Origin: an uncultured Eubacteriales bacterium
GTDB lineage: Bacteria > Bacillota > Clostridia > Christensenellales > Aristaeellaceae
Reading direction: 5' to 3'
Assembly: GCA_944349855.1 (NCBI GenBank)
Contig: CALVNS010000027.1
Span: forward strand, 1 to 33,202
Length of the DNA: 33,202 bases
Below, one piece after another: positions 8,819-17,338 of the stretch (the first letter of the stretch is position 1; each line of letters opens with the position of its first letter). The position numbers and the translations under genes are program-made. The notes under the pieces are model-generated. The model searched no databases. It saw nothing but the letters and a program-made list of their open reading frames with translations, and was not told the DNA's origin.

Positions 8819-9141
8819 GAAATCACCTCCTGTCCGGGTAATACACCGCCTGCCCGCCAGGACGGAATGCGTTCTCTCGACGGATTTTTTCCCGAAAACA
8901 GACAAATATTCATCCTTCTTCCTGTATAGTTTAAGTTCATTTGCAAACGAGGCCAATATACAATTTTGAAACCAGCATATACAAATATGCAAATCATCTC
9001 AAAACAGTCGTTCTCAATTATTAAAAACGCACCAAAAACCAAATATGAACATTGAAAGTCCATATCCGGTTCCCTTATGCTAGGAGCAGCAAATCGCATC
9101 GTCAATTTCGACGCAAAAACCATCGGGAGGTATGTGCAGCC
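8819..9141. promoter_or_regulatory. Divergent AraC/transporter control region
   Basis: This 323-bp gap is much more AT-rich than the flanking genes, mainly 8930-9060. It contains the inverted repeat GCATAT-acaa-ATATGC at 8975-8990, a candidate operator for the AraC regulator, and several TATA-like hexamers (for example TATACA on the minus strand near 8925). I could not pick out one convincing -35/-10 pair for either direction. No additional gene is visible. Confidence 0.55.
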
Positions 9142-10089
9142 ATGGTCAAAACAGCAAAAATCGCGCAGCGAAACGTTGGGAAAAAAAGCCCCCTATGGTC
9201 GCGGGTCAGCAAGTACAAATTTCTATATTTGATGCTCGTTCCCGGGCTGATCTATGTAGTTCTGTTCAAGTATCTGCCCATCGCGGGCAATATGATCGCC
9301 TTCAAGGAGTACAAGATCTTCCAAGGAATCTGGGGAAGCCCCTGGTGCGGGTTGGACAACTTCATTCGCCTGTTTGAGTCGGATAACTTCTACGTCATCA
9401 TGCGCAATACGCTGCTCATCAGCTTTTACAAGATCCTGATCGGCTTCCCCGTGCCGATCGTGCTGGCTCTGCTGATCAATGAGGTGAACAACACGGCGTT
9501 CAAGCGCACAGTGCAGACGATCGCCTACCTGCCGCACTTCATCTCCTGGGTCGTCATCGCCTCGCTGGCCTCCTCGCTGCTCTCGCCCACCGACGGCGCG
9601 ATCAACATGCTGCGCGCGGACCTGGGCCTGGATCCCATCTTCTTCATGGGCGACAGCCGCTACTTCCGCAGCGTACTGGTGCTGTCCGACATCTGGAAGG
9701 AGATGGGCTGGTCGGCCATCATCTACCTGGCAGCGCTGGCCGGCATTCCGCAGGACATGTACGAGGCCGCGACGATCGACGGCGCCTCCAAGCTGCAAAA
9801 ACTCGTCTTCATCACGCTGCCCAGCATCGTGCCCACGATCATCATCATGCTGCTGCTGCGCGTGGGCGGCATCCTGAACGCGGGCTTTGAGCAGGTCTTC
9901 ACCATGTACAATACCGCCGTGTACGACGTGGCGGACATCATCGACACGTACGTCTATCGCATCGGCATCGTACAGACGCAGTATGGCTTTTCTGCGGCGG
10001 TGGGACTGTTCAAGTCGGTCATCGCCTGCATCATGGTCGTATCGTGCAACTGGATCGCCGGCAAGGCGGATCAGGAAACGCTGTTTTAA
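9142..10089 (+). CDS. Carbohydrate ABC transporter permease (LplB-type)
   Basis: This 315-residue integral membrane protein is the first permease of a CUT1 sugar importer. A helix begins at YLMLVPGLIYVVLF, about six helices follow, and the cytoplasmic EAA loop reads EAATIDGASKLQ...LP, the site that docks the ATPase. The start is the ATG at MVKTAKIAQ, with GGGAGG upstream; an earlier in-frame ATG would add 30 unconserved residues. It is followed 14 bp later by the second permease. No ATPase gene is present in the window. This is usual for the LplB/YtcP group, which shares an MsmX-like ATPase. Related transporters take up plant polysaccharide fragments; the substrate here is unknown. Confidence 0.94.
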   Translation: MVKTAKIAQRNVGKKSPLWSRVSKYKFLYLMLVPGLIYVVLFKYLPIAGNMIAFKEYKIFQGIWGSPWCGLDNFIRLFESDNFYVIMRNTLLISFYKILIGFPVPIVLALLINEVNNTAFKRTVQTIAYLPHFISWVVIASLASSLLSPTDGAINMLRADLGLDPIFFMGDSRYFRSVLVLSDIWKEMGWSAIIYLAALAGIPQDMYEAATIDGASKLQKLVFITLPSIVPTIIIMLLLRVGGILNAGFEQVFTMYNTAVYDVADIIDTYVYRIGIVQTQYGFSAAVGLFKSVIACIMVVSCNWIAGKADQETLF

Positions 10090-10103
10090 GGGGGAATATA
10101 CAC

Positions 10104-11030
10104 ATGGTGGATTCCATCAAAAGGACGGGCCGTCCGGCCCGGAACAAGATCCGCACGCGCCGGGGCGACCGCATTTTTGCCGTCATCAATTATACCATTC
10201 TCGTGTTGGTGGCCTTCGTGACGCTCTTTCCCTTTCTGGACGTGGTCTTCACCTCGATCACGCCCACGGAGGAGATCGTGCTCAACGCGAAAAAGATCAT
10301 CGCGGCGCCGCAGCATCCGACGTTTTCGCACTATCGCTACATCTTCAGCGGCAACCGGCAGATGATCAACTCCATGATCATCACCGTCATCCGCACGTCC
10401 GTGGGCACGCTGCTGAGCCTTGTCATCACGGCGCTGACCGCCTATCCGCTCTCCAAGCGCTATCTGCCCGGCGTCAACGGCATCATGAAGGTGTTCTTCT
10501 TCACGATGATCTTTTACGGCGGCATGATCCCCACGTTCCTGGTGGTCAAGTCCTACCGCATGGTCGACACGATCTGGGCGCTGATCATTCCCGAGATGCT
10601 CAGCGTGTACAACATGATCATCATGCGCACATTCTTCCGTTCCATCCCGGACGAGCTGGAGGAAGCGGCGCGCATCGACGGCTGTTCGGACGTCAAGACG
10701 CTGGTCAAGATCGTACTGCCGCTGTCCATGCCGGTGCTGGCCTCCATCGGCCTGTTCTACGCCGTGTGGCACTGGAACGCGTTCTTCGACGCCGTGCTGT
10801 ACATCACGGACCGCAACCTCTGGCCGCTGCAGACGTTGCTGCGCGAGATCCTGCTCTCCACCAGCATCAGCGAGCTGCAGCAGGGCAACCTGCTGGCCGA
10901 CAGCATGCCCCCCTCCTCCGCAGTCATCGCCGCCTCGATCATGATTTCGACCGTTCCCATCGTGTGCGTCTATCCGTTCCTGCAAAAGCACTTCGTCAAA
11001 GGCGTCATGGTCGGCTCCGTAAAGGGCTGA
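10104..11030 (+). CDS. Carbohydrate ABC transporter permease (YtcP/LplC-type)
   Basis: This 308-residue second permease of the importer has six predicted helices and the EAA loop EAARIDGCSDVKTLVKIVLP. The start is the ATG at MVDSIKRTGRP, preceded by AAGGGGG. The open frame extends 20 codons upstream into the first permease gene but without a ribosome site. It should pair with the LplB-type permease as a heterodimeric channel. It is followed by an 88-bp gap and the solute-binding protein gene, so the three form one transport operon under the divergent AraC regulator. Confidence 0.94.
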   Translation: MVDSIKRTGRPARNKIRTRRGDRIFAVINYTILVLVAFVTLFPFLDVVFTSITPTEEIVLNAKKIIAAPQHPTFSHYRYIFSGNRQMINSMIITVIRTSVGTLLSLVITALTAYPLSKRYLPGVNGIMKVFFFTMIFYGGMIPTFLVVKSYRMVDTIWALIIPEMLSVYNMIIMRTFFRSIPDELEEAARIDGCSDVKTLVKIVLPLSMPVLASIGLFYAVWHWNAFFDAVLYITDRNLWPLQTLLREILLSTSISELQQGNLLADSMPPSSAVIAASIMISTVPIVCVYPFLQKHFVKGVMVGSVKG

Positions 11031-11044
11031 TACGCATAGATTCC

Positions 11045-11068
11045 AAAGGAGGTGACTCTCGCTTCACC
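11045..11068 (+). other. Orphan Shine-Dalgarno in a small hairpin
   Basis: AAAGGAGGTGA (11045-11055) is a near-perfect anti-16S match but no start codon follows at usable distance. GGTGA (11051-11055) can pair with TCACC (11064-11068). The solute-binding protein gene has its own AAGGAGGA at 11103-11110. The site may be the relic of a lost leader ORF or a ribosome standby element that raises expression of the binding protein. Confidence 0.4.
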
Positions 11069-11118
11069 CGGGTTTCCCGTCATCTGTACCCGACGATAAA
11101 CGAAGGAGGATTCGTCTC

Positions 11119-12567
11119 ATGAGAAAGCTCGTTTCCCTTCTGCTGGCCCTGTGCCTGTGCCTGTCACTGACGCCCGCCATCGCCGAGGAAGACAACACCG
11201 TCACGTTCGTCTTCACCAAGGGCGGCTTCGAGGGCGTGCCGGAAAACGACCCCATCAAGCAAAAGATCGAAGAGGCCGCCGACGTCACGCTCGATCACAT
11301 CGCGCCGCCGGCCGCCAACTACGACGAGAAGGTCAACATCATTCTCTCCTCCAACGACCTGCCGGATCTGGTCAAGCTGTCCAATGCGCACTTCAACGAC
11401 ATGTTCGACTACGTCGAGCAGGGCGCGCTGATGGACCTGACGGATCTGGTCAACGAGAACTGCCCCAACATCCTGGAGAACATTCCCCAGGAGGCGCTGG
11501 AGCGCTGCATGGTCGACGGCCGCCTGTACGGCATTCCGGTCTGGTGCAGCCCGCAGCGCATGAACTTCGTCGTGCGCCAGGACTGGCTGGACAACCTCGG
11601 CCTGGAGGCCCCCACGACGCTGGACGAGCTGTACACCGTCATGAAGGCCTTTGTCGAGGATGACCCCGATGGCAACGGCGTGGACGACACCTACGCCTAC
11701 ACTGGCTGTGGTCTGGAAGGCTTCGAGCCGATCTTCGGCGCCTTCGGGTTCACCGGCGTGGCGCATTCCTACTGGTTTGAGGACGAGGATGGGCAGCTCA
11801 AGCCCTCTGCGCTGCACCCCAACGCGCCGGAGGCCCTGGCCCTGCTCAATCAGTGGTACGAAGAGGGCCTGATCGACCCCGAGTTCGTCATCATGAAAAA
11901 CGACTCCGAGCTCAACGACAAGGCGATGAAGAACCAGTGGGGTTTCGTGTACCGCTGGTGGACGTATGAGCCCAAGATCGAGATGGAGCTGCAGAAGGTC
12001 GACCCGAACGTCAAGTTCGCGCGCATCGCGCCGCCCGTCGGCCCCTACGGCGACTCTGGCGCGCGTGGCGTCAGCCTGACCAACGGCGTTGTCGTCATGC
12101 TCAAGACCGCCAAGAATGTCGACGCGTGCCTGCGCCTGCTGGACTGGTACCACACCGAAGAGGGCATGATGACCACCTACACCGGCGTGGAAGGCCTCCA
12201 CTGGGAGAAGACCGAGGAGGGCACCTACGTCAATCTGCCCCAGTATGAGGTTGACCAGAAGTGGATCCAGTGGTATTCTGCTTTCGAGAGCGAGTGGCCG
12301 CTGCTGATGGTGGAGACGCCGCTGGTGCAGTCCCGCCGCGACGCGCTGAAATGGCCCGTCATCACCAACGCAGCTGACGGCATGCTGACCGACGCCGAGC
12401 TGCGCTACAAGACCGACCTGCAGGACTTTGTCAACACCTCCTATGCCAACTTCATCACGGGCAAGACGGATCTGGCCGAGTGGGACGCCTTTGTGGAGGA
12501 GTTCTACGCGAAGGGCGGCGCCGAGTGGGAGGCGGAACTCAACGAGCTGAAGGCCTCCGCGCAGTAA
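11119..12567 (+). CDS. Extracellular solute-binding protein of the sugar ABC importer
   Basis: This 482-residue protein is of the LplA/YtcQ-like solute-binding family. A Sec signal peptide (MRKLV, hydrophobic core, AIA at 20-22) precedes the mature domain beginning EEDNTVTF. The mature part shows family features such as DLPDLVKL and acidic and aromatic segments (YWFEDEDGQL, WYEEGLIDPEF) typical of sugar-binding members. Unlike Bacillus LplA it has no lipobox cysteine at the cleavage site, so a monoderm cell would need another way to retain it. It follows the two permeases and precedes the ADP-ribosylglycohydrolase-family gene by 31 bp. The ligand cannot be read from the sequence. Confidence 0.93.
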   Translation: MRKLVSLLLALCLCLSLTPAIAEEDNTVTFVFTKGGFEGVPENDPIKQKIEEAADVTLDHIAPPAANYDEKVNIILSSNDLPDLVKLSNAHFNDMFDYVEQGALMDLTDLVNENCPNILENIPQEALERCMVDGRLYGIPVWCSPQRMNFVVRQDWLDNLGLEAPTTLDELYTVMKAFVEDDPDGNGVDDTYAYTGCGLEGFEPIFGAFGFTGVAHSYWFEDEDGQLKPSALHPNAPEALALLNQWYEEGLIDPEFVIMKNDSELNDKAMKNQWGFVYRWWTYEPKIEMELQKVDPNVKFARIAPPVGPYGDSGARGVSLTNGVVVMLKTAKNVDACLRLLDWYHTEEGMMTTYTGVEGLHWEKTEEGTYVNLPQYEVDQKWIQWYSAFESEWPLLMVETPLVQSRRDALKWPVITNAADGMLTDAELRYKTDLQDFVNTSYANFITGKTDLAEWDAFVEEFYAKGGAEWEAELNELKASAQ

Positions 12568-12598
12568 GGCGGGCCGAGCGAAAGGAAGAGGGACGACT

Positions 12599-13660
12599 AT
12601 GCACATCACGCTGAAGGATAAGTTCCGCGGCTGCATCATGGGCGCGCACATCGGCTCCGCAATGGGCGCGCAGGTGGAGGGCTGGACCTGGCAACGGATC
12701 GAACAGGAGTGCGGCTTTGTGGAGGATTTCGCCTCCTACGAGCACTACAACAACGGCTGGAAGCGCGAGCCCGGCACGACCGAGGACGGCATCGAGCGCC
12801 AGAAGCTGATGATCACCGCCATCATGGAGAAAGGCGACCGCGTGACGGCTGAGGACGTGCGCGCCGCCTGGATCAAGCATGCGAACCCGAACGCGGGCGG
12901 GCTGGTGTCCGAGCCCTTCGAGGGCATCCTGCTGGCGATGGCCAAGACCGGCATCCCCGCGCGGGACCTGGGCAAATACTGCGACTATGCGGGCCTGAAC
13001 AGCTTCTCCCGCGCGTGCCATGCGATCGGCCTGATCAATGCCGGCAACGTCGAGACGGCCAAGCAGGACATCCTCGAAGTCGGCCAGCTGTACCAGACCT
13101 CCAACAGCCGTGGTCTGCAGTGGGCCTGCGTCACGGGCGTGGCGATCGCGGCGGCGACGCTGCCCGACGCGACGGTGGACAGCGTGTTGGGCGCCGTCTA
13201 TGACAACTGCGATCCCGACATGGTCATCCGCGAGCTGGACAAGCAGCTCAAGGCCACGGCGGGCATGAAGGACATCCGCGAGATGCGCGAGTACTTCGAC
13301 GGCGTATACAACGGCTTTGGCATGCCCTACCCCTTCAGCTACGCCAACGAGGTCGTCACCAAGGGCATGTGCATCTTCCAGATGGTCCGGGGCAACACGA
13401 AGGATGCGATCCTCGCAGGGGTCAACATGGGCCGCGACACCGACTGCGTGGCCGCAGTGGCCGCCGGCATCACCGGCGCGCTGGGCGGCACGTCCTCCAT
13501 TCCGCAGCGCTGGATCGATCAGCTGGAGAAGGCCACGCGCCTGAACCCGCATACCAACAGCAAGCGCACGATGGTCGAGCATGCGGACGGCCTCTACGCC
13601 GCCTTCAAAAACCGCCTGCGCAAGGAGCGCGCATATGTGGCGCTCATGGACATCGACTGA
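12599..13660 (+). CDS. ADP-ribosylglycohydrolase-family protein in the sugar operon
   Basis: This 353-residue protein is of the ADP-ribosylglycohydrolase (DraG/ARH) fold. It begins with the typical DKFRGCIMGAHIG segment and ends with the metal-binding GRDTDC (278-283) followed by an alanine/glycine-rich helix. The first acidic metal motif, usually TDDT, reads TEDG (61-64), and the canonical GDALG reads GSAMG (19-23), so the metal site is altered. It is last in the transport operon, with GGAAGAGG before its ATG, and is followed by a strong terminator. Family members in sugar loci may hydrolyse N- or O-glycosides of small molecules rather than deribosylate proteins. A role in processing the imported sugar is inference. 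Confidence 0.85.
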   Translation: MHITLKDKFRGCIMGAHIGSAMGAQVEGWTWQRIEQECGFVEDFASYEHYNNGWKREPGTTEDGIERQKLMITAIMEKGDRVTAEDVRAAWIKHANPNAGGLVSEPFEGILLAMAKTGIPARDLGKYCDYAGLNSFSRACHAIGLINAGNVETAKQDILEVGQLYQTSNSRGLQWACVTGVAIAAATLPDATVDSVLGAVYDNCDPDMVIRELDKQLKATAGMKDIREMREYFDGVYNGFGMPYPFSYANEVVTKGMCIFQMVRGNTKDAILAGVNMGRDTDCVAAVAAGITGALGGTSSIPQRWIDQLEKATRLNPHTNSKRTMVEHADGLYAAFKNRLRKERAYVALMDID

Positions 13661-13678
13661 GCGCCTTGCGCAAAACGA

Positions 13679-13708
13679 CGGGGACCCGATCGGGTCCCCG
13701 TTTTTTTT
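13679..13708 (+). terminator. Strong terminator of the sugar-transport operon
   Basis: A perfect 22-base palindrome (13679-13700, arms beginning CGGGGACCCG) is followed by eight T residues. It also lies downstream of the convergent glycosyltransferase, where four T residues follow on the minus strand, so it may work in both directions. Confidence 0.93.
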
Positions 13709-13736
13709 CGTTCGTCCGTTCAATGCGACGCGGTCC

Positions 13737-14579
13737 TCAGTCCGGTTCCGTCCTTTGCAGGAAGTCGCGTCCGCCCTCCAGCTGTCCGGGACGAAAGACG
13801 TGAAAGGCCGGATAGACCGTGTCTGCAAACAGCGGAATGTCCCGCGCCGCGGCGCGCACGCAGAAGTGCCGGTCCTCGCCCCAGAAGCTCAGGTTGCGCA
13901 CCGGGCGAAAGCTCACGCCCTGTTCCAGCGCGCTGCGCCGGATCATCGTGCAGGCGCCCAGGCCGCCCACCTCGTAGAGCCCCGGCACGCGCAGCATGGC
14001 AAAGAAGGCGTAGGTCCTGGCCCGTTCCTCCGCCTGGGTGAGCTGTTCCCCGGGCTTTTGATCAAACTGCGTGTAAAAGTCCCGTATCCACACCTGCGGC
14101 TGTTCCACAGCGTCCTCCTGCCAGCGCGTCCAGAACACCTGCGAGACGATCTCCTTGCCCGTGTCCATCAGATGCCGGACCGCCTTTGGGTGCAGCAGCA
14201 CGTCGGAGTCCACCAGGAACAGGTGGGTGAATTCCTCCCGCAGGGCGCGTTCGATCATGTGGTTCTTGTACTGCGCCACCTTCCAAATGATGTGCTCATT
14301 CCAGTTATGTCCCCGGTACTGCATTTCCGCCTCCTGCCGCTGCGGCCGGCGCACCGTGACGTTCGGCACCTCAGCCTGAAACGCCTCCAGCAGCGCTTTG
14401 GAGCGCGGATCGTGGTTGTCATCCACGAAGTGATAGGCCGCCTGCACGCCGGGCAATTCCAGGCGCCGCAGCGACCGCAAAAACAGTTTCAGGACCTCCG
14501 GCTCCTGACAGACCGGACAGCCGATCAGCAATCTTTCCGTCGGGATGCGCCCCCTTCCCTCCCCATATCGGTACAGCAT
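13737..14579 (-). CDS. Glycosyltransferase family 2-like protein
   Basis: This 280-residue protein has a GT-A glycosyltransferase layout. A first strand opens with LLIGCPVCQEP, a DSD metal/nucleotide-sugar motif lies at 124-126 in LFLVDSDVLLHP, GGLGACTMIRRSAL forms an acceptor-side element, and EDRHFCVRA supplies a catalytic-type acidic pair. No membrane helix is evident, so it is probably cytosolic or peripheral. The ATG has GGAAGG upstream. The gene lies 54 bp downstream of a LysR gene on the same strand and converges on the terminator at 13679-13708. It is isolated from other glycan genes, so donor and acceptor are unknown. Family confidence is good; role is not determined. Confidence 0.8.
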   Translation of the reverse strand: MLYRYGEGRGRIPTERLLIGCPVCQEPEVLKLFLRSLRRLELPGVQAAYHFVDDNHDPRSKALLEAFQAEVPNVTVRRPQRQEAEMQYRGHNWNEHIIWKVAQYKNHMIERALREEFTHLFLVDSDVLLHPKAVRHLMDTGKEIVSQVFWTRWQEDAVEQPQVWIRDFYTQFDQKPGEQLTQAEERARTYAFFAMLRVPGLYEVGGLGACTMIRRSALEQGVSFRPVRNLSFWGEDRHFCVRAAARDIPLFADTVYPAFHVFRPGQLEGGRDFLQRTEPD

Positions 14580-14633
14580 ATGCCCTGCCTTCCGCTGGCG
14601 TGCCGCCCTCCGGGAGGGGGTGCGCTGGAGCGC

Positions 14634-15569
14634 CTACGGCCGGCGCCCGCCTGCGTCGCAGCAGTCCGAAGGGCCCGTTTGCTGCGCGCAGAGGATGGTC
14701 TGCTCCAGAGCCGTTGCCGCAATGCTCGGCACACGGTTTTGGGGCCGCAGAAACACGATGGAGCGGGGAGGAATCTGCTCCTTGAGGCGCAGGCGCAGAA
14801 TGCCCGCGCGCTCGGGCTCGTCCTGGAGGAAGGCGTCCGGGATGAAGCCTATGCCCAAATCGCTGCGCACCAGCGGCAGAACCTGATCTGCGGTGGCCGC
14901 CTCAATGCTGGGCGAGAGCGTCAGCCCGTGGCGGAGAAACCAGGCATTGTACAGCTCGTACGTCTTGGTCTGTCTGCCCAGACAGACGATGGGGTATTGG
15001 CTCAGCTCGGACAGCGCGATCTCCCGTTCGGCCAGATGCGCATAGCTCTTTCCGCACACGGCGACCTCCCGAATCTCCATCAGAGGGACGGCCATGCAGT
15101 CCGCCGGCCCGTCGACGGGCGTTGTGACGACGGCCAGATCGGAAAGGCCATTTTCCAAAGCTGCGACAGCCTGCGGGGTAGAGCCGTTATTCACCCGAAT
15201 CTGTATGCCCGGATAGCGCTCCTTGAACCGTTTGAGAATGGGCAGCAAAAAGCAGCGAAGGGCGACCTCCGTCGCGCCGACGCAGACCATGCCTTCCCGC
15301 AGGCTTTTGCTCAGCGCCAGCTTTCGTTCGGCGCTCTCGATGTGCTCAAACGCGATGCGGACATGGGCAAGCAGCGTCTCGCCCTCCGGCGTGAGCGTCA
15401 CCCCATGATGGTCGCGAACCAGCAACCGGCATTCCAGCTGATCCTCCAGCCGGTTGAGGGTACGGGTGACGTTGGGTTGGGAGGTCATCAGCTTCTGCGC
15501 AGCGCCCGTCAGGCTCCCGCACTGGGCTGCGCACAGGAAGACGCGCAGGTACTCAAGGTTGACCTTCAT
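14634..15569 (-). CDS. LysR-family regulator divergent from the MATE exporter
   Basis: This 311-residue LysR-type regulator has an N-terminal winged helix-turn-helix (about 1-60, with SLTGAAQKLMTSQPNVTRTLNRLE) and a periplasmic-binding-like effector domain (about 90-295). The start ATG has GGAG eight bases upstream. It is divergent from the MATE gene across a region with a perfect palindrome overlapping both -35 elements. By LysR convention it should therefore control the exporter and itself. The glycosyltransferase gene follows on the same strand and may be co-transcribed. The effector is unknown. Confidence 0.92.
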   Translation of the reverse strand: MKVNLEYLRVFLCAAQCGSLTGAAQKLMTSQPNVTRTLNRLEDQLECRLLVRDHHGVTLTPEGETLLAHVRIAFEHIESAERKLALSKSLREGMVCVGATEVALRCFLLPILKRFKERYPGIQIRVNNGSTPQAVAALENGLSDLAVVTTPVDGPADCMAVPLMEIREVAVCGKSYAHLAEREIALSELSQYPIVCLGRQTKTYELYNAWFLRHGLTLSPSIEAATADQVLPLVRSDLGIGFIPDAFLQDEPERAGILRLRLKEQIPPRSIVFLRPQNRVPSIAATALEQTILCAQQTGPSDCCDAGGRRP

Positions 15570-15603
15570 GATGCAGCTCCATATAACTTTGATATAGAAT
15601 CCA

Positions 15604-15646
15604 TGTAAAATATATATTTTACAAATGAACTCATTCCGATTATACT
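15604..15646 (+). promoter_or_regulatory. Palindromic operator overlapping divergent promoters
   Basis: A perfect 20-bp palindrome (15604-15623, half site TGTAAAATAT) ends in TTTACA on both strands. On the plus strand TTTACA (15618-15623) is spaced 17 bases from TATACT (15641-15646), a strong promoter for the MATE gene. On the minus strand TTTACA is 18 bases from TATATG, pointing at the LysR gene. This places a LysR-box-like operator over both -35 elements. Confidence 0.72.
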
Positions 15647-15863
15647 GACATCGTCTGTGGATTGCAAGCCAAGCAAGCCAATATGCTCAAGAAATTCAAA
15701 AATTGTAGGGGTGAGAGCGTGGATACCACCATCTGTCTGGCCCGCCGGTATGCCCGCACAGGACGGGAGACCGGCGAGGAGCCCGCACGAAAGCCGGATA
15801 CGCCGCGCCGCCATCAGCGCGCGCAGGCCCTTGCAGGGCGCACTGGAGAGGAGGCCGGCGGCC

Positions 15864-17201
15864 GTGAATAGAGACCTGACGGTGGGCAAGCCCTCCTCCG
15901 TGCTGTTTCGGTTCTGTCTGCCGCTGTTTGGCAGCATCATCTTTCAACAGCTGTATAACATTGCCGACAGCCTGGTGGCGGGGCGCTTTGTGGGAGAAAA
16001 CGCCCTGGCCGCGGTGGGCAACAGCTATGAGATCACGCTGATCTTCATCGCCTTCTCCTTCGGCTGCAACATCGGCTGTTCGGTGGTCGTGGCCGAGTTC
16101 TTCGGGGCAAAGCACTATGAACAGATGAAGACCGCCGTGACGACGGCGCTGATCTTCTCCGCAGCGCTGTGCGCACTGCTGATGGCGGCGGGGCTGATGG
16201 GCTGTACGGCGCTGCTGCGCCTGATCCGCACGCCCGCGGAAATCATGAACGACTCGGCGCTGTACCTGTCCATCTACATCTGGGGCCTGCCCTTTCTGTT
16301 CTTCTACAACATCGCCACGGGCATTTTTTCTGCGCTGGGCGATTCCAAGACGCCGTTTGTGTTCCTGGCCATTTCATCCCTGTCCAATATTGTCGTGGAT
16401 GTCCTGTTTGTCACGCTGCTGCACATGGGCGTGGACGGCGTGGCGTGGGCGACATTTCTGTGCCAGGGCGTGAGCGGCGTGCTGGCGCTCATCGTGGTAT
16501 TCAAGCGGCTGGGCAAGATCATGACGGATCGGCCCGCGCCGCTGTTTTCCAGGGTGATTCTGTACAAGATCATACGGATTGCGGTGCCCAGCACGCTCCA
16601 GCAGAGCTTTATCTCCGTGGGCAATATCATGATCCAGAGCGTCATCAATGGATTCGGTGCGGGCGTCATTGCGGGGTATTCGGCGGCGGTCAAGCTCAAT
16701 AACCTGGTGATCACCGCCTTTACCACGCTGGGCAATGGCATTTCGAACTACGCGGCGCAGAACCTGGGCGCAGGCAAGCCTGAACGCGTGCGGCAGGGTT
16801 TTTCGGCGGGCATTCGCCTGGTCTGGGCGCTGTGCGTTCCGCTGGTTCTGCTCTATTTCCTGTCTCCCCGGCTCCTGCTCAGGCTGTTCATGGAGCAGCC
16901 GACGACTGCCGCCATGCAGACGGGCGTGATGTTTTTGCGCCTCCTGTCTCCGTTCTACTTTATCGTCTCGGCCAAGCTGGTAGCGGACGGCATTCTGCGC
17001 GGCTCCGGCAAGATGACTGCCTTCATGACGGCAACCCTGACCGACCTGGCCCTGCGCGTTCTGCTGGCCTTCGCCCTGTCCGGCACGTCCCTGGGCGCGA
17101 CGGGCATCTGGTGCGCATGGCCCATCGGCTGGTGCATTGCGGCGGCGTTGTCGGTTATATTTTACCGCGCTGAGTATCGCAGGCTGGAGCCAGCGGCGTA
17201 A
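15864..17201 (+). CDS. MATE-family multidrug exporter
   Basis: This 445-residue integral membrane protein has about twelve predicted helices. It begins LTVGKPSSVLFRFCLPLFG...QQLYNIADS, the usual opening of MATE proteins, and has the repeated second half starting near IRIAVPSTLQQSF. MATE proteins export cationic drugs or metabolites against H+ or Na+. The start is the GTG at 15864, preceded by GGAGAGGAGG nine bases upstream; the open frame reaches 69 codons further back but that part is not membrane-like and overlaps the leader. With this start the length is typical. It is transcribed divergently from the LysR gene through a palindromic operator region. The substrate is unknown. Confidence 0.93.
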   Translation: MNRDLTVGKPSSVLFRFCLPLFGSIIFQQLYNIADSLVAGRFVGENALAAVGNSYEITLIFIAFSFGCNIGCSVVVAEFFGAKHYEQMKTAVTTALIFSAALCALLMAAGLMGCTALLRLIRTPAEIMNDSALYLSIYIWGLPFLFFYNIATGIFSALGDSKTPFVFLAISSLSNIVVDVLFVTLLHMGVDGVAWATFLCQGVSGVLALIVVFKRLGKIMTDRPAPLFSRVILYKIIRIAVPSTLQQSFISVGNIMIQSVINGFGAGVIAGYSAAVKLNNLVITAFTTLGNGISNYAAQNLGAGKPERVRQGFSAGIRLVWALCVPLVLLYFLSPRLLLRLFMEQPTTAAMQTGVMFLRLLSPFYFIVSAKLVADGILRGSGKMTAFMTATLTDLALRVLLAFALSGTSLGATGIWCAWPIGWCIAAALSVIFYRAEYRRLEPAA

Positions 17202-17276
17202 GAAGGGCCTCGCAGGGAATCGACCGGCCACACTTTCCCGCTTCCATGCCGTTTCGGGCTCTTGCTGAAATGCGGG

Positions 17277-17305
17277 TTGTCCATTTTTCCCATCCGTGGT
17301 ACAAT
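17277..17305 (+). promoter_or_regulatory. Promoter of the first redox-island LysR gene
   Basis: TTGTCC (17277-17282) and TACAAT (17300-17305) are spaced 17 bases, 34 bp upstream of the LysR start. This is a good sigma-A match in the 137-bp gap after the MATE gene. Confidence 0.65.
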
Positions 17306-17338
17306 CAGCCTAGATGTTCCCCGGAAAGGAAGGAAGCC

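Noticed and set aside
6731-8929. A 732-codon plus-strand open frame
   Set aside because: It is the antisense shadow of the AraC regulator gene; no motif or ribosome site supports it.
11164-12651. A 495-codon minus-strand open frame
   Set aside because: It is antisense to the solute-binding protein gene, which has a signal peptide, a ribosome site and operon context.
12539-13828. A 429-codon minus-strand open frame
   Set aside because: It is antisense to the ADP-ribosylglycohydrolase-family gene and crosses the strong terminator at 13679-13708.
13581-15608. A 675-codon plus-strand open frame
   Set aside because: It is antisense to the glycosyltransferase and LysR genes and crosses the terminator at 13679-13708.
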